A DNA stretch of 64,000 bases from JBFGFX01 sp965232455 (lineage in GTDB: Bacteria; Pseudomonadota; Gammaproteobacteria; Steroidobacterales; Woeseiaceae). The translations under genes were made by a program, and so were the position numbers. Where the stretch lies: positions 2,232,001 to 2,296,000 of the forward strand of contig OZ246981.1 of NCBI GenBank assembly GCA_965232455.1. The letters are read 5' to 3'. A model generated the notes under the pieces. That model saw only the letters and a list, made by a program, of their open reading frames with translations. It made no database searches and was not told the origin of the DNA. Each line of letters opens with the position of its first letter. The first letter of the stretch is position 1. Below, piece after piece: positions 8,341-15,886 of the stretch.

Positions 8341-9164
8341 CGACCGCGAAGCCTCTCTGCCATGCGCAGCAGATCACGAGGACTGCCCACGTCGGTCCAG
8401 CGCTCACCCTTGAAAGGAATACCGACCACTTTCACATTGGACTCAACCGCCTGTTTGAGCACCAATCCCATCGGCAGATCGCCGCCTGCATCGATGGAAC
8501 CGAAGCTGGCAGCGGTGTTGTCCTTATATTCTTGGACCGCGTTGTGCATGAACTCCGTGAACGCCGGTCCCCACACGGCACACGCCCAACAATTGGGTAG
8601 GGTCGACGTTCCATCTTTCAAATGGATGCCGAGCACGCGGTTCTCCTCATCGAGCTCCACAACGTCGCTCTGGTGGGGGTCGGTCACGTCGTACAACCCC
8701 AGCACCACGTCTACGTCACCCACATCCATGCGCGTCAACAGCCGATCAAAGACGTCGGGCGGGCCGAGCATGATATCCGGGAAGCCAAAAGCGACCACGT
8801 CGTGCTGGACGAAGGCGTGGGCCCGATCGAGCGTGTCGGGTGGCCCCAGGGTTTGACCAACCACCACGTAGGACAATTTCATGCCCGCCGGTTTACCCTC
8901 GCCGAAGTAGGCCGGAATGTCCCACTTGCCATCACGCAGGACGATGATGCCTTGACCGACGCCGCCGGCCACCATGCGGTCGAACAAGTACTGGCTGACA
9001 ACCCTGACCTTGGGGTTGTCACTTTCGACGTCGGCGAAACCGATCGGGAACATTTCCTTGCTGCCCGGAATTGGCGCGATGCGGGTTCCACGGCCGGCGG
9101 CGGGGATCAACGCGACTACGTCGCGGCCGGCACAACGTCGTGTGGTCGAATTACTTTCAGGCAT
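8337..9164 (-). CDS. Sugar-phosphate nucleotidyltransferase family protein
   Basis: A 275-residue GT-A nucleotidyltransferase. The dinucleotide loop LIPAAGRGTRIAPIPGSKE spans residues 19-37 and keeps G-x-G-T-R and a Lys. AFGFPDIMLGPPDVFDRL carries the metal-site Asp, and the C-terminus has a GERWTDVGSPRDLLRM block like that of glucose-1-phosphate thymidylyl/uridylyltransferases. It should join an NTP to a sugar 1-phosphate in the cytoplasm. With rfbF present it is a second, different activation enzyme, so the polymer probably needs another NDP sugar; the base and sugar cannot be read from sequence. Its stop overlaps the 2H phosphoesterase start. It starts 95 bp downstream of the rfbG stop on the same strand. 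Confidence 0.8.
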   Translation of the reverse strand: MPESNSTTRRCAGRDVVALIPAAGRGTRIAPIPGSKEMFPIGFADVESDNPKVRVVSQYLFDRMVAGGVGQGIIVLRDGKWDIPAYFGEGKPAGMKLSYVVVGQTLGPPDTLDRAHAFVQHDVVAFGFPDIMLGPPDVFDRLLTRMDVGDVDVVLGLYDVTDPHQSDVVELDEENRVLGIHLKDGTSTLPNCWACAVWGPAFTEFMHNAVQEYKDNTAASFGSIDAGGDLPMGLVLKQAVESNVKVVGIPFKGERWTDVGSPRDLLRMAERLRGR

Positions 9165-9259
9165 GCCAACGATTCTAATCTTTCCAGGCGCGCCATTGAA
9201 GTTTTTGCTTCGGCTAGCGTAGGCTAGATACCATACCGTGCAGGCTTAAATTGGAAAAC

Positions 9260-10351
9260 CTAGCACCAAACCTGTGACATCGCCTGCGCATCCTCCACGA
9301 ACTCCTCGAGTTGCGAAGGTGAGATCACCTTGCCTGAGTCACAGAACGCCCGGTACCATTTTGCGGTCTGTTCAATTGATTTGTCGATTCCCCAGGTTGA
9401 GCGCCAATTCAATTCACGCTCAGCTTTCGCACAATCCAACATCAGATTGCTCGCCTCGTGGAATTTTCGGGCCTCTTCTTCATTTATTCGATATTCGATT
9501 TTCTTCCAGCTCCGTTGCATCAGACCCACTATCGTTGAGACGTTGACGTTCGCAGATTGATCGGGACCAAAGTTCCAGGCCGTGGCGAAGCGTTCGTCTT
9601 TTTGCAGCAGCTTTTGGCCAAGAAGCAGATAACCTGAGATTGGATCCAGGACGTGCTGCCATGGTCGCGTTGCTTTCGGGCTTCGGATTTCAGTCACGTC
9701 TCCCGCACGAGCGGCCCGAACCAGGTCTGGGATCAAGCGATCTGCAGACCAGTCCCCACCGCCTATTACGTTACCCGCACGGACACTTGCCAAAGGAATC
9801 CCCGCTTGTGCAGCAAAGGAATTTCGATAGGACGCCGTGAGAATTTCCGCGCAGGCTTTGGATGAGCTATATGGGTCATAACCTCCCAATCGATCCTCCT
9901 CCCGGTACGGCCGCTCTGTTTCCAGGTTTTCGTACACCTTATCGGTCGTAATATTCACGATCGCTTTGACAGAACCGCAATGCCGAGCCGCTTCCATCAC
10001 ATTGAGTGTGCCAATCACATTCGTTTCATAGGTGAACGAAGGATCGGCATAGCTTGCCCTTACCAGTGATTGAGCTGCCATATGAAATACGCACTCAGGC
10101 TGGAATTTACGAAAGGCGTCCGTGACTTCCTCCTTGTTTCTGACGTCACCGAACGCGGTATCAATATCAAGCGGAAGCCGCCGAAAATGAGACTCTTCTC
10201 CGAGATCGTCGAGAGAAAAGCCATGAACGTCAGCGCCCAATTTCGACAGCCACAGAGCCATCCATGAGCCTTTGAACCCGGTGTTGCCAGTCACCATCAC
10301 ACGCAGACCGTGATACGATCGATTGAACGCATTTTGAATTATTGTTTGCAT
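9260..10351 (-). CDS. rfbG: CDP-glucose 4,6-dehydratase
   Basis: A 363-residue extended short-chain dehydrogenase. The NAD-binding loop is TGNTGFKGSW at residues 21-30. The catalytic Thr-Asp-Lys lies at 136-138 (NITTDKVYEN), and Tyr161-x3-Lys165 completes the active site. The FKGSW loop and overall length are typical of RfbG rather than RmlB. It converts CDP-glucose to CDP-4-keto-6-deoxyglucose. The ATG at 10351 has GGAG six bases upstream and was preferred to a TTG 30 bases earlier. No RfbH-type 3-dehydrase is in the window, so the pathway probably goes to a 6-deoxy or branched sugar rather than a 3,6-dideoxyhexose (inference). Confidence 0.95.
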   Translation of the reverse strand: MQTIIQNAFNRSYHGLRVMVTGNTGFKGSWMALWLSKLGADVHGFSLDDLGEESHFRRLPLDIDTAFGDVRNKEEVTDAFRKFQPECVFHMAAQSLVRASYADPSFTYETNVIGTLNVMEAARHCGSVKAIVNITTDKVYENLETERPYREEDRLGGYDPYSSSKACAEILTASYRNSFAAQAGIPLASVRAGNVIGGGDWSADRLIPDLVRAARAGDVTEIRSPKATRPWQHVLDPISGYLLLGQKLLQKDERFATAWNFGPDQSANVNVSTIVGLMQRSWKKIEYRINEEEARKFHEASNLMLDCAKAERELNWRSTWGIDKSIEQTAKWYRAFCDSGKVISPSQLEEFVEDAQAMSQVWC

Positions 10352-10416
10352 GGATTGCTCCGTTCCTGAGTGAGATCGCAATTGGCCCGACTATCGCAAA
10401 GCATAGTCCGTGTAAC

Positions 10417-11595
10417 CTAGCGCTCAGCGATATCGCTGAGAAACAGGGATTTTTGCAGCTGATGAGGAAGAATGCCAACATGCTCCTTGGCCAGACTACG
10501 AATAGTCCCCTTAAGCTCGGCAACCCGGCTCTGACGCCCAGAGGTCGCGCATGGACTGTCCGACGAGTTGTCACATTGTGCGTACCATAGTAGTTGCTGC
10601 GGTGCTTCGGACCAATGCGTGCTGCCATGGGTCACGTAAAACCTGTTATTAATTATTCTCGCCACGGGCGATCTCAGCGGAACCGGAAGACCGGTAGAGT
10701 GAGCCCAAATGTCGCGGCTCGGTTCGTAGACCGTTACGTCACTCAACTCCATCTGCGAGAGTTGCTCTGAAGTGTCGTCACGCCCGCCCACGACATAGAT
10801 CTTGCCGCCGTGAGAAAATGTCGCCGCCTCAAAGTGCGATCTTGGAAAGGGCAGGTCCGAAACCCTTGTCCATTGGCCCTGGACCGAATCGTACGCGCTC
10901 ACCCTGCGGGTCGAACTTCCCGGGATCCCGTGCCGAGTCGTACCTCCTATGACGAAGATGGCTTGCCCATGGGCGACGACGCCGGCATGCCCCCTCGCAA
11001 ACTGCATCGGAACGGCTTTTTTCCATTCGACCGGCTCATCGAGATAGAGCGTCCAATGACTGCTTTCTGCGTTAACTCCCTGCCGCCCAATGAAGCCGCC
11101 CACGTAGTGGAGAGTTCGATTGCTGCGTACTAGCCCACCACCACCGATCGGCACCGGTAAAGGGGGGCCCTCCCCCCAGGTATCAGTCTTGGTTTCGTAC
11201 CAGAATACCCGCGATGTCGGCGCTTGCGCTGCTCTGCCGACAAACCCACCTGCCATCCATACCGTCGAGCCGTCGACCGCCACGGCAGTGTGGGTAAGAG
11301 CGAGCGGTGCGCTCTCTCTCAAGTCCCACTTGTTTGACTCGGGATCGTAAACGTAAGTATTCCTGCTGGGTTCCAGATGTTCGTTCCGGAATCCGGCAAA
11401 TACATAGAGCTTGCCCTCGGCGACAGCCGCGACAGACTGTACCCGCTTACCGGGCGCTACAGCAGCTTGCCGCCACTTGGAGTTACCGTTGGAAAAAGAC
11501 CAGTACACTGCAGCATATATCAACAATGCTGTAGCCAGTCCGGCGACGGCCAATCGAATTGTCGCTCGCCGATAATCAATTATTCCCAGTGCCAC
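10417..11595 (-). CDS. Membrane-anchored kelch-repeat protein
   Basis: A 392-residue protein with one N-terminal membrane segment (about residues 13-30) and then a kelch beta-propeller. Repeats show the usual GG-(x)n-Y-x(6)-W pattern, for example VFAGFRNE..YVYDPESNKW, WMAGGFVGR..FWYETKTDTW, FVIGGTTRHG..SAYDSVQGQW and YVVGGRDDTS..TVYEPSRDIW, giving five or six blades. It is probably periplasmic, tethered by the helix. Kelch propellers bind glycans or proteins, or form sialate-mutarotase- and oxidase-like folds; no catalytic residues were recognised. GTG start. It follows the GH140-like gene by about 80 bp and precedes rfbG, so it may share the c-di-GMP-controlled transcript starting near 14.06 kb. 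Confidence 0.78.
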   Translation of the reverse strand: MALGIIDYRRATIRLAVAGLATALLIYAAVYWSFSNGNSKWRQAAVAPGKRVQSVAAVAEGKLYVFAGFRNEHLEPSRNTYVYDPESNKWDLRESAPLALTHTAVAVDGSTVWMAGGFVGRAAQAPTSRVFWYETKTDTWGEGPPLPVPIGGGGLVRSNRTLHYVGGFIGRQGVNAESSHWTLYLDEPVEWKKAVPMQFARGHAGVVAHGQAIFVIGGTTRHGIPGSSTRRVSAYDSVQGQWTRVSDLPFPRSHFEAATFSHGGKIYVVGGRDDTSEQLSQMELSDVTVYEPSRDIWAHSTGLPVPLRSPVARIINNRFYVTHGSTHWSEAPQQLLWYAQCDNSSDSPCATSGRQSRVAELKGTIRSLAKEHVGILPHQLQKSLFLSDIAER

Positions 11596-11674
11596 GCCAC
11601 CGAGTATACTGCACGATACGACAATTCGCGGCCGGATTCCGACTCTCGGCGCTGACCGTTATTCGGGGTCCACT

Positions 11675-13054
11675 TCAGGGGTTAATTTCAATGGCCAGGT
11701 TTTCCGGTGGGTTCGGGACTGTCGGCGTGATCGCTCCTTCACCTGGTGCGCCCAGGCCACGAGCAGCATTATCCACGACCAATAGCCAATCACCCGAACC
11801 CGGAGGCGTAAACTGCATTGTCCCACTGTTCGCATAATTCCCATCGAAACTTGCTGATCCGTCCCGAACGTTGAACCAATGAACATCCGACGTCGTTCCA
11901 CCGATCTGCGACATGTCGACGGTGATGGTGTAGCTATTGCCCGGGAAATACGCCAGCAGCGTGTCGCCGCCATTGCCCAAGCCAGACATGACGGCAAACG
12001 AGGAGCTGAAGTCCCCATATCCCGCAGTGACCAGCGTGTGCGCATAATCCGGAACAATGTCGTGATACGGACGACTGGCGAACAGGTTGCTCAAATGCAG
12101 CAGCGAAGTCCGGCCCGGGGTATTGAGCGCAGACTCCCAACCAGAATTGAAATCCCATATGGTGTGATGGCCGTAAAAATGTCCCGACCCCCCACCGATA
12201 ATGTGCGCGTAGGCTTGGAATCGGGCCTGCTGATCGGAGATATCCGGTTGGTAATCACCTTCAAGGAAGAACGTGGGCGCCGTACCGATCCTGTTCCAGT
12301 CTGTCTCACTTTCCGACAGCGTCGACGACAATTGAGAGTAAGTACTATTTAAGTCCAGCCAGGGTTCGTTGTAGTCGTCCAAAGCAGACTGGGTACGGTT
12401 GCTGTGAGCCGTCATTATGTGGTTGGGATCGGCCGCCTTAATTGCGTTCATCATCGCGTTGTGCGCTGTCGCCAGGCCGCCACTGACCGGTTGATCGCCT
12501 CCACCCGACCATACGATGTTGGGCTTGTCTTTGTAGCGATTCCCGATCCAGGCGCCGTAGGCGGCCATGTCATTCGTTGGCATTACGTTGTACCACCCAT
12601 CACCCTGGCCTACATAGCTTGGGAAGCTGAATAAAACGATGCCGTATGTAGCAGCTTCATCAATGACGAAATCGATGTAATCCCAATACGCCGCATTTGG
12701 CGTACTGAAGTCGTTTGGCGTATTGAACGGTGGGTTGCCTTCCGCATTATTCGGCGCGTCAGGTGAGTAACCGGTATACGGCTGGGTCATCTCCCACATA
12801 ACCGCATTGATGCCATTGGCCTGGCAGTTCTGGAAGTATTGGCTCACCTGGGCTCGGCTCAACTCGTTAACCAACGTCCATGCTGTATCGCCATTCACCA
12901 GAAACGGCACGCCTGATTGATCGGTGAGAAATCTTCCGTTCGTGCTTATTTTCAGAGGGTAAACAACGTCGGCAACTGCGACATGGGAAGCACACGCAAT
13001 AAGACAGCTCAATAAGAGCCTGACCGTGCGGCGCCTGACATGAAAAAGTAGCAT
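11675..13054 (-). CDS. Secreted glycoside hydrolase, GH140-like (DUF4038)
   Basis: A 459-residue protein with a signal peptide ending near HVAVADVVYP, then an apiosidase-like TIM barrel. Characteristic segments are FLVNGDTAWTLVNELSR, NAVMWEMTQPYTGYSPD, YWDYIDFVIDEAATYGI and KDKPNIVWSGGGDQP. The C-terminal beta domain resembles the putative collagen-binding domain usually fused to DUF4038. Characterised GH140 members cleave apiose linkages in pectin; others act on unknown glycans. In an EPS locus it may trim or release the cell's own polymer (inference). The ATG at 13054 is preferred: GGAG lies five bases upstream, whereas ATGs at 13075 and 13057 are poorly spaced. It lies between the Ig/FN3 lipoprotein and kelch genes, downstream of the riboswitch. 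Confidence 0.82.
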   Translation of the reverse strand: MLLFHVRRRTVRLLLSCLIACASHVAVADVVYPLKISTNGRFLTDQSGVPFLVNGDTAWTLVNELSRAQVSQYFQNCQANGINAVMWEMTQPYTGYSPDAPNNAEGNPPFNTPNDFSTPNAAYWDYIDFVIDEAATYGIVLFSFPSYVGQGDGWYNVMPTNDMAAYGAWIGNRYKDKPNIVWSGGGDQPVSGGLATAHNAMMNAIKAADPNHIMTAHSNRTQSALDDYNEPWLDLNSTYSQLSSTLSESETDWNRIGTAPTFFLEGDYQPDISDQQARFQAYAHIIGGGSGHFYGHHTIWDFNSGWESALNTPGRTSLLHLSNLFASRPYHDIVPDYAHTLVTAGYGDFSSSFAVMSGLGNGGDTLLAYFPGNSYTITVDMSQIGGTTSDVHWFNVRDGSASFDGNYANSGTMQFTPPGSGDWLLVVDNAARGLGAPGEGAITPTVPNPPENLAIEINP

Positions 13055-13120
13055 CATCTCTCCAATTATCACCATGCTTGGGCGAGTAGATCAATATCCA
13101 CAAAAGTCGATTACTGAGAT

Positions 13121-13795
13121 TTAAAGAGCTTGTCCAGTCGCTTCATTCGAGAGGCGGCTTTCAACGCCACTGCTGTTTATCGCGGTTGCCGCAATATAGT
13201 AAGACGTGGCAGGCGTCAGGTTTTCCAGAACGTACGAAGTGATTCCGGGGCTATCGACCCGAACCTCGTTGGAATAGTTTCCCGGTGACGTGCCGTAGTA
13301 AAACTTGTAGGCGGCCAGGTCGTTAAGAGCAGATCCATCCTCATTCTGTGTAGGTGCCGTCCAGCTGAGGGTGATCGATCCGTCTGAATTCTGCACGACG
13401 ACGACGGTGAATTGCGGCAAGCTTGACGAAAGTTCGCCGTCGCTGACGGACACGACAATTCCCGGGTACGTCCCGACATTTGCCAGTGAAGGCGTGCCGG
13501 TCAGAGAACCGTTCGACTCGCTGAAATTCAGCCATCCAGGTGCATTCTGGACATCAAAGGTCAGAGTGTCATTGTCCGGGTCGGACGCTGTGGGCGTAAA
13601 TGCGTACTGATTTCCGATGTTAACCAAGGTGCTGGGACTTCCGGAAATCGAGGGTGCGCTATTAGTGCCGCCGGCCGGTGGTGCCGGAGCCGTCGCGGCC
13701 GACTCCTCGGAGGAGCCATCCAGGCAGCCAGCCAGAATGATTAATGCGCTCAGTTGTATGGAAACAAGCGCTGTTCTCGTCGCAATCGTATTCAT
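13121..13795 (-). CDS. Ig-like/fibronectin III surface lipoprotein
   Basis: A 224-residue lipoprotein. The lipobox ILAGC puts the lipidated Cys at residue 24. A Pro/Ala-rich linker is followed by a cadherin-like putative Ig domain (NQYAFTPTASDPDNDTLTF and GWLNFSESNGSLTGTP, typical of the He_PIG/CADG type). A fibronectin III domain (LSWTAPTQNEDGSALNDLAAYKF to TSYYIAATAINSSGVES) ends the protein. No catalytic residues are seen; it probably binds polymer or partner proteins at the outer membrane. It is the first gene after the c-di-GMP riboswitch at 13974-14058, with a leader of roughly 180 bp between riboswitch and ATG, and it precedes the GH140-like gene by 66 bp. Confidence 0.82.
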   Translation of the reverse strand: MNTIATRTALVSIQLSALIILAGCLDGSSEESAATAPAPPAGGTNSAPSISGSPSTLVNIGNQYAFTPTASDPDNDTLTFDVQNAPGWLNFSESNGSLTGTPSLANVGTYPGIVVSVSDGELSSSLPQFTVVVVQNSDGSITLSWTAPTQNEDGSALNDLAAYKFYYGTSPGNYSNEVRVDSPGITSYVLENLTPATSYYIAATAINSSGVESRLSNEATGQAL

Positions 13796-13973
13796 TCAAT
13801 CTACCCAACGTACAAAGGTGCTAGTCCAGTCGGTGTTCTGTCTACAATGTCTAGTGCGCAAACATGCGATCAGACGGCACGCCTGCCGCTTACCGGTCAT
13901 GTCATTGATGTTTCACTGGGTAAAGGTCGCGCGAAATGTCGGCATGAACGCCGCGCGAACAGGGGTCCGCTTC

Positions 13974-14058
13974 CATTCCTGGCAACTCCGCTATCCTAGG
14001 TGATGCACCCTTAGACCGGTAGCTTTGCGCCCCTACTTTTCAATAGGTTTGCCTTTGT
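13974..14058 (-). promoter_or_regulatory. c-di-GMP-I (GEMM-I) riboswitch
   Basis: Read on the minus strand, all hallmarks of the GEMM-I aptamer appear in order: GGCAAA (14048-14053); a perfect hairpin CCTATT-GAAA-AGTAGG with a GNRA tetraloop; GGCGCAAAGC; CCGGTCTA; a stem GGGTG/CACC; CTAGGA; then AGCGGAGTTGCC ending at 13981. The order and spacing match the Vibrio cholerae Vc2 aptamer. It sits in the 5' leader of the Ig/FN3 lipoprotein gene, whose transcript probably also covers the GH140-like and kelch genes. No unambiguous terminator or RBS-masking hairpin could be assigned, so on/off polarity is unknown. Confidence 0.92.
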
Positions 14059-14066
14059 CTGCACTC

Positions 14067-14095
14067 ATTATCAGGACTGGCCTGCGCCTCTGCAA
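14067..14095 (-). promoter_or_regulatory. Sigma-70-like promoter for riboswitch leader
   Basis: On the minus strand TTGCAG (14090-14095) and GATAAT (14067-14072) are separated by exactly 17 bp. Transcription would begin a few bases before the riboswitch P1 stem, as is usual for leader aptamers. The -10 box is good and the -35 box weak, suggesting activator help. Confidence 0.55.
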
Positions 14096-14104
14096 ATCGT
14101 ACGT

Positions 14105-14119
14105 GACGTAACTTACGTC
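14105..14119. promoter_or_regulatory. Palindromic operator candidate
   Basis: GACGTAACTTACGTC is a perfect 7-bp inverted repeat around one base. It ends nine bases upstream of the weak -35 box of the riboswitch promoter, the position expected for an activator site. A ten-base match to one side (CTTACGTCGT) recurs upstream of prsT at about 63064-63073. The cognate regulator is unknown. Confidence 0.4.
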
Positions 14120-14161
14120 GTTATCAGCGAAATGTGGACTCGATCACAATCGGCCCTGTTG

Positions 14162-14193
14162 AAACCGGCCCGTCGCTATTCTGCGGCCGGTTT
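14162..14193. repeat. 9-bp inverted repeat (hairpin)
   Basis: AAACCGGCC (14162-14170) and GGCCGGTTT (14185-14193) are perfectly complementary around a 14-base loop. There is no T-run beside it. It lies downstream of the convergently reading toroid gene only in the sense that transcription from 15.7 kb would reach it, so it could be a terminator or an operator. Confidence 0.4.
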
Positions 14194-14488
14194 GACAAAA
14201 GACAGCAAAAAGCATACCACTAATATTTTTCACTATGAAGATCAGAAGCTTACATCAATCAAATGCTTGAACTCTCCGGCAATGCGACGCGTACGTACGA
14301 CGTTATGTCGCGAATGCCCGACGCTTCTTCAAGCGCAGGTGGAAGTTTAATTTGTAACTTGTTGATTAGCTTATCCCGAGGCCTTGTCGGCGATCGGTGA
14401 CAGTTGACAGAGATGGCGTCAGTCACATCCAGTAGCCGGACAATGGGGCGCTGCTGTGAGACCCCGCATCAATTGGAAACTTCAATGT

Positions 14489-15733
14489 CTAAGTGCCGAG
14501 GACTTGTTTCCGCAGCATTAACGCGTCGCAAACGTATTTGGTTGCCCAATTGGGATACCCATACGTCATGTATTCACCGGATATTGGATAAGAGCCGGCA
14601 ATCGCGCCGTTCACATTCTCATTCTGGCTATCTACGAGCTGGGTCGACAGAACAAAATCAACGAGTTTATTCGCGAGTGGTATGAATTCGTTCTTGTCGA
14701 AGATTAGCGCCAGGCGATAACAGGAGATTGCAAGCTGGGCCGAGCCGGTCAGACAGACGTACTTGGCGACGGGTCTCCAATCACCGTCGAGCCTGCCCGC
14801 CAGAAAACCCGTTGGGGTTTGCTGCTTTACCGCCGCCTTTAGCGCTCGCTCGGCGGCGATAATAAAGTCCGAGCGCTCGGCCAGAATGCCTACTTCCAGA
14901 ACACCCTGAATGACGTAACCAATTGTATGAGTCAGCGGCCTGTTGGATTGAGTAAGGCAATTATGAGCAAACCAACCGTTGCTTTTCTGCTGCCGCATAG
15001 CCGCTTCCACCGATCTAATCGCGGCTTCCTTCATATTCTTTGAATCCATTAACTGGCCGGCGCGATACATCGACCAGGCACAAAGGCACGTATAGGTCTT
15101 GATTTTTTCCTTGCTGACGAAATCGCCGTTGGTCTGAAAGTAACCGTCTTGATCGAGGTCGTCGACTAAAAAAACCGCTGCTTTTTCTGCTGACTCCAGA
15201 TAGTGGTTTTTCTTTGTCTCGTCATACGCGGAGCATAATCCATCGAGCACCATTCCTGTATTGAAGGCTGCGGCTGTTTGTTTTTCCGCCGCACATACGG
15301 GGCCCCCTTGCGCGGCGCCTGAGGCCATCTGAACCTCGATTTCCCAATCGGCCATGGCCAATGCCGCATCGGTGACGTCTTGTCGCCCAGAAAGGCGCCC
15401 AAATTTGAGCATCGTGGTGATGATGTAACCCGTCGTTTCCGGGTAGGATGGCTTCCATCCGGCCTTTTCTTCGAGGGGAAAATATCCCAGGGATACACCG
15501 TTATCCGGCGTTGCATTTCGTGCTAGCAGTAACCATCGAATCGCTGCCTCAAGACGTTGGTCAATCTCGTCGCTGACGTATTCAGGTACCGCTAACGGAT
15601 AATTTTTCCGCTCGCTGGCTACGTGCTTGGCGAAAATCTCGTTTTCCGGCGATTTCAGCTTCTGTCTTGCCGCACGGTCACGTGAGTAGTCCCAGTACTT
15701 GTTGCGATAAAAGTCTAAGTCTAGCCACTTCAT
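14489..15733 (-). CDS. Alpha-helical-toroid (glycosidase-like) protein, function unknown
   Basis: A 414-residue cytoplasmic-looking protein with no signal peptide. It is built of repeated paired helices such as LEAAIRWLLLAR, DVTDAALAMADWEIEVQ, KNHYLESAEKAAVFLVDDL, NMKEAAIRSVEAAMRQQ and SDFIIAAERALKAAVKQQ, separated by Gly-rich loops (NTGMVLDGL, GWFAHNCL, TIGYVIQGVLEVG, GFLAGRL). This is the pattern of (alpha/alpha)6 barrels found in glycan hydrolases, lyases and epimerases and in terpene cyclase-like toroids. I do not recognise a specific family or catalytic motif. The ATG at 15733 follows GGAG at ten bases. It closes a minus-strand run with the MaoC-SDR fusion, ACP, FkbH and AAC(3)-like genes, 153 bp downstream of the fusion gene. 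Confidence 0.65.
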   Translation of the reverse strand: MKWLDLDFYRNKYWDYSRDRAARQKLKSPENEIFAKHVASERKNYPLAVPEYVSDEIDQRLEAAIRWLLLARNATPDNGVSLGYFPLEEKAGWKPSYPETTGYIITTMLKFGRLSGRQDVTDAALAMADWEIEVQMASGAAQGGPVCAAEKQTAAAFNTGMVLDGLCSAYDETKKNHYLESAEKAAVFLVDDLDQDGYFQTNGDFVSKEKIKTYTCLCAWSMYRAGQLMDSKNMKEAAIRSVEAAMRQQKSNGWFAHNCLTQSNRPLTHTIGYVIQGVLEVGILAERSDFIIAAERALKAAVKQQTPTGFLAGRLDGDWRPVAKYVCLTGSAQLAISCYRLALIFDKNEFIPLANKLVDFVLSTQLVDSQNENVNGAIAGSYPISGEYMTYGYPNWATKYVCDALMLRKQVLGT

Positions 15734-15886
15734 TTCATTCAATCTCCAGGGATGCCCAATGGCGATGCCTTTATGCGAATAATGCTTTCCGCATTTCGTC
15801 AGTGCCAAGAGTCAGCGTTTGCGCCTATCACCACCCAACTGACACGCTCTTCGGTCGAGAACGATCTTCAGCACGCTATCGATGCT

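Larger units (their letters stand above)
13796..14488. other. Long intergenic leader with riboswitch, promoter and palindromes
   Basis: 693 bp without a credible protein gene. It carries, on the minus strand, a c-di-GMP-I riboswitch, a sigma-70-like promoter just upstream of it, a 15-bp palindrome and a 9-bp inverted repeat, each listed separately. The part nearest the alpha-helical-toroid gene (14200-14488) shows nothing clear. Confidence 0.7.

Noticed and set aside
10381..10415. CGCAAAGC within a GACTAT/ATAGTC hairpin, resembling part of a c-di-GMP aptamer.
   Set aside because: The other GEMM-I elements (GGCAAA, GNRA hairpin, AGCGGGGTTGCC) are absent; it is just a short hairpin between rfbG and the kelch gene.
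13875..13891. CGGCACG-N4-CCGCT on the plus strand, sigma-54-like.
   Set aside because: No plus-strand gene follows for almost 8 kb and the -12 element is poor.
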